This document shows, one piece after another, positions 32,121 to 40,560 of a stretch of 40,560 nt of DNA. The stretch spans positions 1 to 40,560 of the forward strand of contig JAUGWO010000216.1 of the NCBI GenBank assembly GCA_049724395.1, written 5' to 3'. Each line of letters starts with the position of its first letter. The first letter of the stretch is position 1. The notes beneath the pieces were generated by a model, which saw only the letters and a list, made by a program, of their open reading frames with translations, had not been told where the DNA came from and made no database searches. The position numbers were made by a program, and so were the translations under genes. Origin of the DNA: Spongospora subterranea f. sp. subterranea. Taxonomy: Eukaryota > Endomyxa: Phytomyxea > Phytomyxea > Plasmodiophorida.

Positions 32121-32467
32121 CTAGTCATTGATTTGTGTTGTTTGAGGATATTTCTTTAGCAAGAAGAGCCCTCGCCAAAGGATGATCCAGGTGATGATGA
32201 TGGCGCCTGTTATGTGTCAGATCACCATCAGCTCATCATAGTGACGTGATCTGTTCGGTCGTCCATCGTCACTGACCTTGCTGTAGTTCACGAATATACT
32301 CAGGCGCTATTCCAATGGATCCGGATTTCAGGGCAACGCCGACAGGTTTGATTTGCTGTTATCGATGAATGACGCCATGATCAGTTGTAGCTGATAGCAT
32401 TGCTGACGATGTCGGGGGATTCTATATCAACGGATGTGATTGTTATCGAGGATTGTTGTGTTTCCAT
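32121..32467 (-). CDS. Small single-pass membrane protein, 74 residues, 3 exons
   Basis: Exons complement(32408..32467, 32277..32355, 32121..32206) join in frame across 52-bp and 70-bp GT-AG introns (donors gtcagc and gtcagt; acceptors gataacag and cataacag). The product starts METQQSSITITSVDIESPDI, continues VALKSGSIGIAPEYIRELQQ, and has one membrane segment at about residues 47-64 (GAIIITWIILWRGLFLL) followed by KKYPQTTQIND. Each exon alone is too short to show as an ORF. The start codon lies 35 bp past the stop of the cyclic-nucleotide-binding gene, on the same strand, so it could be a separate gene or belong to alternative 3' exons of that gene. A small inner-membrane or channel-associated subunit would fit the shape, but no family is recognised. 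Confidence 0.55.
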
Positions 32468-32502
32468 CGGTTCTAAACCAACAGCCAACTCGTCAGTTAG
32501 TT

Positions 32503-34302
32503 CTATCGATCTTTACTAAATAGTTTCACGTTCAGAGCGTGGCCTTGCGACGAAATCGGTGCCATGACGGGGGGCAACGCCATCAACGGTTCGGTTCGGC
32601 GATGACGTGGCGTTCGTGGCGGTCGCGCCGTTTCCGGGAGCGTGTACGAGTCGTTGGCCGCCGGCGAGGCCAGACCGTCGCCCAACGCCATATCGATCCC
32701 ATGATGAACCTGCTTCGAGCTCGTCGTCAGGTGCGATAATTTATGGTGAATATGTAGAGGGCGCGACGATGGCGCTTGCTGACGCTGACGGCGGAACGCC
32801 TCCAGATTGATGTTGATTTCGGGCTCGATCGGGGGAACCTGCAGAGGCGCAAAGCGCCGCTGCTTTGCGCCATGTCGGCGTGGTCTGAGTCGAAGGTAAT
32901 GCCGCCGCAATTCGGCCAAGCGCTGTGCTCGCGCCTTCTGCAGCGCCACCAGCGCCGCCCACAGACCTGGACGCCGTTTCTGCAAATTCTCTAGATCGGC
33001 CGCGTAGACGACGGTTTCGGGTTCAGCTGGTTTCATTGATGTGGCGAACCGCGCCATCCCATGACAAGCTTCGTGACCGAAGAACTGTCCCGGTTTCAGC
33101 AGCGATAAAGTGATCTGGAATTGGCCGTCCGGTGTCCGGACGGACTGCGTCTCATGACAACTTCCGGACGCGACGATGAAGATCTGGCCAATTCGCTGGC
33201 CCTGTTGACAAATGATTGGGCGAACAGGAACCGTAATAGTGAATGTATCCATCAAGTCGAAGATACGATCCGGTATCCATCCCTCCGCCAGCAGATTCCC
33301 AATCAGACTGTACCAGGCCCGCATCTGCTGCTGCCTGAACTGTCTCGCCACCTCTAGCGCCGTCACTTTCGGCAGCCAGATGAAGGCGGAGTCGCCCAAC
33401 GACGTCAGGTCGATCGGATCGTGGGTGATGAACGTATCGCCCACACTCAACACCAGCGGATCCTGATCAGCCGCCCGCCAAGACACCTGTATTTGCCCGG
33501 CAATTACACTACAACGAACCAGTAAGTAACATCACTGTAGCGCAATTGTCAACGTTACCCGGTAAACGCTACCCGGTAAACGTTACACGGTACCCGCTAC
33601 CGTCGGAACAATTGCCAATACGAAACGTATGTTATGTAACGTTACCAGATGATCAACTCTGGGACGATATCCGACTCGATGGCGCCAGTGGCCGGCTGAA
33701 CGATTTCGCCATCGGAGAGAGCGGCGCTCTCGATGGACCAGCACGCCACGGTCAGGTCCATGGTCGGGTCCAGGTTCGACCATGGCTGCAGCGCGTGTCG
33801 ATCGAACCACTTGGCCGCTATGACAATATCGGCGGGTTCCCGATTTCTTCTCGGCCTAAATTTAGGATTTTATCAACAGGAAAATCTGAGATTTCATCTG
33901 AAACCGTTAGTTTTGTGAAACACGTTTCACATGTTGGAAACAATTTAAATTGCAGTTTCTTGCCACCTACGTTTCCAAAACATCGGTAATTTGGGTAATA
34001 TCAATGGATTGGTTGGGGCTGTCGAGACGTCGCCATAGGCGGTGGTTGGACCCTGGAACAATGGGCGCCATCGTAAACAGTCGCTGAAGGCACCGCGCCG
34101 TCGACACTCGAACTTCATACTCGATGAAACGATCAGCTGAAGATATGAGCACCGATCGGTTCCGGATGTGGAACGATCCGTCCTGCGTATCAAGAACCTT
34201 GCGAATTTTATCTGTCGTAATCGGCGACCGGCGGTGTTGTCGGGGTGTAAACGCTGGACCCGGTCGCGGTCTCACCGGTGCCGACACAGCCGCAAACTGC
34301 AT
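32503..34302 (-). CDS. Protein with two cyclic-nucleotide-binding domains, 515 residues
   Basis: Exons complement(33971..34302, 33646..33855, 32503..33508) join in frame with introns of 115 and 137 bp (donors gtaggt and gtaacg; acceptors aatttag and gttgtag). A basic, Pro-rich N-terminus precedes a first cNMP-binding-like fold at about residues 145-245 (SDGEIVQPATG, LIICVIAGQIQVSW, LSVGDTFITHD) and a second at about 268-350 (IICQQGQRIGQIFIVASG, LLKPGQFFGHEA, MARFATS). The GHEA and RFA residues loosely match the family's phosphate-binding cassette (FGE...RxA), so ligand binding is possible but uncertain. A basic helix (KARAQRLAELRRHYLRLRPR) and a disordered tail follow. The layout resembles CNBD2-type proteins linked to sperm in mammals. 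ATG 34302 was chosen because it opens the conserved frame; an upstream exon at 34453-34569 would also splice in phase. Confidence 0.7.
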
Positions 34303-34612
34303 GGGCTCAGAGAAACTATAGACCTTATCGATTCATCATACACATCAGAGAAGATATTTCACGATTCATCGCCGTACCAACCATGGGCCGATACCATGTT
34401 CGGACGTGCAAGGGGCGATCGTCAATTGTCTTCCGATCTGTCAACCTGCAACCTTGTATATCCAAACAGTGGCCGTCGCCCTGGGGCAACCGTGCTGTCT
34501 CGTACATTCCGGACGACTGCGCTTGACGCTGCCAACCGGAGGCGATTTGACAATGGCGTCGACCGTGACCTGGGAATTTTATAATATTTTAAATAGAAAT
34601 GGAATGTGATAT

Positions 34613-35527
34613 TCAGAAACGAGATCTGCGTCGTTGGCGATCGCGAACCAAACGAGCTCGTTCCATTTCCTGTTGCTCGAGGTCCGGCTCGTGATCACTA
34701 TCGTCGTCCTCCTCGTCGCTGGATTCACTGCCGGAAGAGTACAAGGCCGAGTCTGTCACCGGACGATGACGCTTCTGACGAAACACGACATCTTCCTGAG
34801 GAGCGACCTTGACTGCGGCGCGCTTGTCAAATTCCGCTTGCGTGCGTTGGCGAACTTCTGCATAGCGACGATCTTGCTCACGTTGCCGTAGTTGTTGTCG
34901 ACGGCGACTATCGCCATCTATGGTAGCGCTGGAGTTTCGTTGGGACGGCGCCCAGCCAGCGGTGGCGGTGCTAGTGAGTAAGGACGTCCATGACGACAGA
35001 ACCATGGCGCGCTGGTCCTCATCTAGAAGTTGGGTTCGCGCTTCTTGCAGCATTTGGTATGCGGCAACAGCCCTTGGTTCGGTTCCTATCACGCTGCGAT
35101 CGGGGTGAACATGCATCACCTAATCTGCAATGTCAGTCAAACATTGGATCAATTTTTGGTTTTCGAAAACTGGATAAACGAACAGTGACAATAAAAACGA
35201 CGTCTGAAAGAATATCGGCTTTGGCAAACTGAAAAATTGATTCCATTAACGATGAGAAAATATAAGCGCGTATGATGGTGAGAATTCAGATACCCTTTGA
35301 CGAAAAGCCTTGATAATGGCGCGGTTCATATCCTGATCAGGGATCCATGACAGATGGCCCAGCTCATCCAAGACCGGCGACGGCAAACCCAAAATCCCAA
35401 TCGGATTATCAGCGCACGCCACTATACTGTCGGCAACGCTCCCATCCAGCTCGGCAGCAGAAATCGCGACGCCCGACGAGTTCCCGGACGGCGCGTCGTC
35501 TTGCCCACCATCCAGCTTGAGCGGCAT
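34613..35527 (-). CDS. J-domain (DNAJC-type) protein, 246 residues
   Basis: Two exons, complement(35294..35527, 34613..35119), joined across a 174-bp GT-AG intron (gtatct...gattag) that splits the J domain just before the HPD motif. The domain (about residues 40-120) shows NPIGILGLPSP, an insertion relative to canonical J domains, AIIKAFRQR, then VMHVHPDRS (the HPD that stimulates Hsp70 ATPase) and AYQMLQEARTQLLDEDQR. The C-terminal half is charged and helical with an acidic patch (SESSDEEDDDSDHEPDLE) and a basic end (RDRQRRRSRF). Size and layout recall DNAJC8-like splicing-associated proteins, but that assignment is tentative. It would act as a co-chaperone, probably nuclear. It lies upstream of the cyclic-nucleotide-binding gene on the same strand. 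Confidence 0.75.
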
Positions 35528-35546
35528 GCAGGTAGCGGGCGGCCAC

Positions 35547-35606
35547 CGGCTGTTGCCCTCTTTTGCCCTTGGATGGCGGCTGTTGCCCTCCTTTACCCTT
35601 GGATGG
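35547..35606. repeat. 30-bp tandem repeat, two copies
   Basis: Two imperfect copies beginning CGGCTGTTGCCCTC and ending CCCTTGGATGG, about 20 bp upstream of the J-domain gene start codon. Confidence 0.75.
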
Positions 35607-35801
35607 CGTCAACAGCGTCAGCAGCCAGTCATAGACTCACGGACACGGTGATTGGCGCACTGGCGCGGCCCATCAGCATCGCTCATGCGGCCGGTAACAG
35701 GATGAGTGGATGACTCCAGGCTCACACTCCTTCCGGGGTTCCGTTTGTTGAACAACGATTCGCTGGCACCGATTCCGAGCCCTAAAGATCTTTTTATGGT
35801 A

Positions 35802-37174
35802 CTCCCTCCGTCCAATAAAACCTATCGAAAATTTATTTTATGGGTTCGTCACACAGTCAATAATTAATTTTTGGGCTTGGGTAACGACTTCGACTGGGCA
35901 ATTCAACCAAGTCGGAAGTGCATTAGATCTGATTAGCTTCGCCTTCCCCATGTGTGGTATCCTGTAAATATTGCCTCCGTTGCAAGTCATTACCTCAAGC
36001 ATGCACCCTTGCAGGGTTAAGAAGACATTGATCAACGCCGTTGATTCAATCTCCATGAACGCCTTCTCTGTTGCACGAATAAGGTCATCTATTCCGCTCT
36101 GAGGCAGTTGATGTTGTAAGCTCTGGATAGCGCGGAAGAATCCAAGATCTAGCACATTTAAATCCGGGCTGTTAGCCGGATGTTGGCATACCTGAATTTC
36201 ACATCCTTGCTCCTTTAGGGTTTCTAATGCTGCTGATATTGTTGGATCATCTCCTCGAGCATGAGGTTTAGCATTATCCTGCTGTAAATAAATCTTTCCT
36301 GCCGATCCCCGAGGCCATTTTTCTGCAATTGCCGGAAAAACGTTTGCTGTCATCATATTGGTGGTCTCTACTCTTCCAATGGAAGTGATACCTTTGGTCT
36401 CCATTGTTCCTGCTCGCCTGTTCTTACTATTCCTTCTCGCAGGTTCGGCTTTAACAAAAGCCCAAATACCTAATTTTCCGTCAAACATTCTCTGGGTATA
36501 TGAATCGTACCGTGGTCTTGCGACCGCCGCAATGAACATCACCTTGTTAATAAAACTCTTAATTTTGACCGTGCGATGTAGAGGTTCCTCCCCTGCTGCC
36601 AAATAATAGCGATTGCTTGCTTTCGTCAAGTAGAACCATTTCATCGATATGGATCGTGTTGAACATGGCGTCGAACGAATACTCATTGTGCAGTGGATTG
36701 AAGTTCAATGCAGTACAGCACACGGTCCAGGCGGTTCTTTTCGTTCAAAGTTGGTTTGATAGCGCTGGTGTGTCGCTTGATGATTGTTTGCTCCTTGATA
36801 CGGCGATGTAGTGTGCTTTTGGAAATTTTCAAGTTGTGTGCCATTGTGCGAATATTTTGACGTAATGTCAACGGGATTGCGGAGATGGCCTCCACATCCA
36901 AATCCACACTTTGTTTTTGACCAGATCTGCCAGAATGTCGAGCTGCCACGTCGGGAATCAAATTTTCTTCGGCCAAAGATTGACGGCCGCGATTGTAAAT
37001 TTTCCGGATGGTAGCTTCGGTCACTTGGAAAAGTGCAGCAGCGGCAGGGACTGTGCCTTTCATCAATTCGTGAGAACCGTCAGGATCCTTTTTTCTTGCT
37101 GCAAGAAAGTGGAAAACAGCCAGGCGTTGATCACTAGTCCAAATACATTTTCTCTCTCTGGCAGAGATATCCAT
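35802..37174 (-). mobile_element. mariner-like DNA transposon (plant/oomycete type), one end seen
   Basis: The transposase is read right to left. Beyond its stop, 35802 opens CTCCCTCCGTCC, preceded by TA (35800-35801). That is the hallmark terminal sequence of plant-type mariner and Stowaway elements with the TA target duplication. The matching inverted end (GGACGGAGGGAG) is not found anywhere to the right up to the window end. Instead a 77-bp satellite starts 15 bp upstream of the transposase start codon, so the 5' end is either beyond the satellite or was lost. Confidence 0.85.
35838..37174 (-). pseudogene. mariner transposase with two frameshifts
   Basis: Block 1 (37174 to about 36684) starts MDISARERK, contains a helix-turn-helix DNA-binding region (CIWTSDQRLAVFHFL, TVPAAAALFQVTEATIRKIY) and LKISKSTLHRRI. 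Block 2, in another frame, reads NPLHNEYSF into NTIHIDE. Block 3 (from about 36638 to 35838) continues KWFYLTKASNRYY, QQDNAKPH and NSPDLNVLDLGFF. The three Asp of the DDD triad are present; the last two are 37 residues apart, close to the plant DD39D group. Frame breaks lie near 36690 (where block 1 ends at TGA) and inside IHIDE|KWF near 36640, each fitting a small indel. All motifs persist, so inactivation looks recent. Confidence 0.87.
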
Positions 37175-37188
37175 GATTGATGATGAAA

Positions 37189-40100
37189 GACAATATATAA
37201 TGAAGAGTAGTACGGCACATGTTCCCCATTACATCTCATACTTTATCAACAACATGATCAATAGATATTAGACAATATGTAATGAAGTACGGCACATGTT
37301 CCCCATTACATCTCATACTTTATCAACAACATGATCAATAGATATTAGACAATATATAATGAAGTACGGCACATGATCAATACTTTATCAACAACATGAT
37401 CAATAGATATTAGACAATATATAATGAAGTACGGCACATGTTCCCCATTACATCTCATACTTTATCAACAACATGATCAATAGATATTAGACAATATGTA
37501 ATGAAGTACGGCACATGTTCCCCATTACATCTCATACATTATCAACAACATGATCAATAGATATTAGACAATATGTAATGAAGTACTGCACATGTTCCCC
37601 ATTACATCTCATACTTTATCAACAACATGATCAATAGATATTAGACAATATGTAATGAAGTACGGCACATGTTCCCCATTACATCTCATACTTTATCAAC
37701 AACATGATCAATAGATATTAGACAATATGTAATGAAGTACTGCACATGTTCCCCATTACATCTCATACTTTATCAACAACATGATCAATAGATATTAGAC
37801 AATATGTAATGAAGTACGGCACATGTTCCCCATTACATCTCATACTTTATCAACAACATGATCAATAGATCTGAGGCATTAGACAATATGTAATGAAGTA
37901 CTGCACATGTTCCCCATTACATCTCATACTTTATCAACAACATGATCAATAGATATTAGACAATATGTAATGAAGTACGGCACATGTTCCCCATTACATC
38001 TCATACTTTATCAACAACATGATCAATAGATATTAGACAATATGTAATGAAGTACTGCACATGTTCCCCATTACATCTCATACTTTATCAACAACATGAT
38101 CAATAGATATTAGACAATATGTAATGAAGTACGGCACATGTTCCCCATTACATCTCATACTTTATCAACAACATGATCAATAGATATTAGACAATATGTA
38201 ATGAAGTACGGCACATGTTCCCCATTACATCTCATACTTTATCAACAACATGATCAATAGATATTAGACAATATGTAATGAAGTACGGCACATGTTCCCC
38301 ATTACATCTCATACTTTATCAACAACATGATCAATAGATATTAGACAATATGTAATGAAGTACGGCACATGTTCCCCATTACATCTCATACTTTATCAAC
38401 AACATGATCAATAGATATTAGACAATATGTAATGAAGTACGGCACATGTTCCCCATTACATCTCATACTTTATCAACAACATGATCAATAGATATTAGAC
38501 AATATGTAATGAAGTACGGCACATGTTCCCCATTACATCTCATACTTTATCAACAACATGATCAATAGATATTAGACAATATGTAATGAAGTACTGCACA
38601 TGTTCCCCATTACATCTCATACTTTATCAACAACATGATCAATAGATATTAGACAATATGTAATGAAGTACGGCACATGTTCCCCATTACATCTCATACT
38701 TTATAGACAATATGTAATGAAGTACTGCAATGTTCCCCATTACATCTCATACTTTATCAACAACATGATCAATAGATATTAGACAATATGTAATGAAGTA
38801 CGGCACATGTTCCCCATTACATCTCATACTTTATCAACAACATGATCAATAGATATTAGACAATATGTAATGAAGTACGGCACATGTTCCCCATTACATC
38901 TCATACTTTATCAACAACATGATCAATAGATATTAGACAATATGTAATGAAGTACTGCACATGTTCCCCATTACATCTCATACTTTATCAACAACATGAT
39001 CAATAGATATTAGACAATATGTAATGAAGTACGGCACATGTTCCAATATGTAATGAAGTACGGCACATGTTCCCCATTCATACATCTCATACTTTATCAA
39101 CAACATGATCAATAGATATTAGACAATATGTAATGAAGTACGGCACATGTTCCCCATTACATCTCATACTTTATCAACAACATGATCAATAGATATTAGA
39201 CAATATGTAATGAAGTACGGCACATGTTCCCCATTACATCTCATACTTTATCAACAACATGATCAATAGATATTAGACAATATGTAATGAAGTACGGCAC
39301 ATGTTCCCCATTACATCTCATACTTTATCAACAACATGATCAATAGATATTAGACAATATGTAATGAAGTACTGCACATGTTCCCCATTACATCTCATAC
39401 TTTATCAACAACATGATCAATAGATATTAGACAATATGTAATGAAGTACGGCACATGTTCCCCATTACATCTCATACTTTATCAACAACATGATCAATAG
39501 ATATTAGACAATATGTAATGAAGTACTGCACATGTTCCCCATTACATCTCATACTTTATCAACAACATGATCAATAGATATTAGACAATATGTAATGAAG
39601 TACTGCACATGTTCCCCATTACATCTCATACTATTATCAACAACATGATCAATAGATATTAGACAATATGTAATGAAGTACGGCACATGTTCCCCATTAC
39701 ATCTCATACTTTATCAACAACATGATCAATAGATATTAGACAATATGTAATGAAGTACTGCACATGTTCCCCATTACATCTCATACTTTATCAACAACAT
39801 GATCAATAGATATTAGACAATATGTAATGAAGTACTGCACATGTTTTCCATTAAATCTCATACTGTATCAACAACATGATCAATAGATATTAGACAATAT
39901 GTAATGAAGTACGGCACATGTTCCCCATTACATCTCATACTTTATCAACAACATGATCAATAGATATTAGACAATATGTAATGAAGTACATGCACATGTT
40001 CCCCATTACATCTCATACTTTATCAACAACATGATCAATAGATATTAGACAATATGTAATGAAGTACGGCACATGTTCCCCATTACATCTCATACTTTAT

Positions 40101-40560
40101 CAACAACATGATCAATAGATATTAGACAATATGTAATGAAGTACTGCACATGTTCCCCATTACATCTCATACTTTATCAACATTAAATCTCAACTGTATC
40201 AACAACATGATCAATAGATATTAGACAATATGTAATGAAGTACTGCACATGTTCCCCATTACATCTCATACTTTATCAACAACATGATCAATAGATATTA
40301 GACAATATATAATGAAGTACTGCACATGTTCCCCATTACATCTCATACTGTATCAACAACATGATCAATAGATATTAGACAATATGTAATGAAGTACGGC
40401 ACATGTTCCCCATTACATCTCATACTTTATCAACAACATGATCAATAGATATTAGACAATATGTAATGAAGTACTGCACATGTTCCCCATTACATCTCAT
40501 ACTTTATCAACAACATGATCAATAGATATTAGACAATATGTAATGAAGTACTGCACATGT
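37189..40560. repeat. 77-bp satellite array, about 44 units, continues past window end
   Basis: Head-to-tail repeats with a 77-bp period. The unit runs gacaatatgtaatgaagtac, then (g/t)gcacatgttccccattac, atctcatactttatcaacaa and catgatcaatagatatta. Most units are near identical and differ mainly at one base (tacGgcac or tacTgcac). A few are length variants: about 65 bp near 37348-37412, an insertion near 37870, truncated units near 38705, 39045 and 40180, and an 82-bp first unit. Each unit contains a perfect 8-bp inverted repeat (ATGTAATG and CATTACAT, 19-base loop) and a TGATCA site. There are no unique spacers and no open frames. Confidence 0.97.

Noticed and set aside
31550-32159. Plus-strand ORFs of about 70 codons downstream of CatSper
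   Set aside because: They start in the 22-bp minisatellite or overlap the minus-strand exons, and show no motifs.
32539-33466. Plus-strand open frames across the cyclic-nucleotide-binding gene
   Set aside because: They are Arg-rich shadows of the minus-strand coding sequence. Only the minus frame has domain motifs and phase-compatible introns.
37189-40560. CRISPR-like regular repeat array
   Set aside because: Units abut directly with a 77-bp period and no unique spacers, and the genome is eukaryotic. It is an ordinary tandem satellite.

Overview
This is a repeat-rich eukaryotic window. About three quarters of it is transposable elements and satellite, and a compact block of intron-bearing host genes lies at roughly 28.0-35.5 kb. 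Introns are short (46-70 bp in one gene, 52-174 bp in the others), coding GC in the gene block is moderate to high, and there is no bacterial gene organisation. One host gene is an auxiliary subunit of CatSper, the flagellar Ca2+ channel, so the organism should make flagellated cells (zoospores, gametes or sperm). The element mix (Ty3/gypsy, an RNase H-bearing LINE, PIF/Harbinger, plant/oomycete-type mariner) would suit a zoosporic protist or early-branching fungus, but the sequence alone does not fix the lineage.

Left part, 1-27.9 kb. A young Ty3/gypsy element with 126-bp LTRs (element A) fills 165-5259 on the minus strand. From 5.3 to 10.5 kb lie poorly recognised host-like fragments: an inverted pair of related exons near 6.1-6.7 kb, a 374-residue Cys-rich protein with three copies of an unrecognised module (7.15-8.28 kb), and three tandem ~270-bp units with a candidate signal-peptide exon (8.7-9.7 kb). 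Older relatives of element A lie at 10.5-12.4 kb and 25.2-26.9 kb. A second Ty3 family (element B, minus) runs from about 12.5 to 20.9 kb. Its gag was interrupted twice, by a tRNA-like SINE (15838-16260, 13-bp target-site duplication) and by a 3.8-kb LINE (about 16385-20203). The SINE tail and the LINE 3' UTR are the same ~270-bp sequence, and a third LINE fragment lies at 21380-21930. A further LTR/gag fragment (22641-23433) is followed by a decayed Harbinger transposon (about 23434-25240).

Host block, 28.0-35.5 kb. Four gene models were assembled by splicing. (i) A CatSper delta/epsilon-like subunit on the plus strand, 8 exons, 933 codons, every junction in frame. On the minus strand, converging on it: (ii) a 74-residue single-pass membrane protein in three tiny exons, (iii) a 515-residue protein with two cyclic-nucleotide-binding folds, and (iv) a 246-residue J-domain protein. 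CatSper next to a cyclic-nucleotide-binding protein hints at a flagellar signalling neighbourhood, but that functional link is inference.

Right part, 35.8-40.56 kb. A mariner transposon with a Stowaway-like end (TA, then CTCCCTCCG) is broken by two frameshifts. Fifteen bases upstream of its transposase start codon begins a 77-bp satellite of about 44 units that runs off the window. Each unit carries a perfect 8-bp inverted repeat. The other end of the transposon is not seen.
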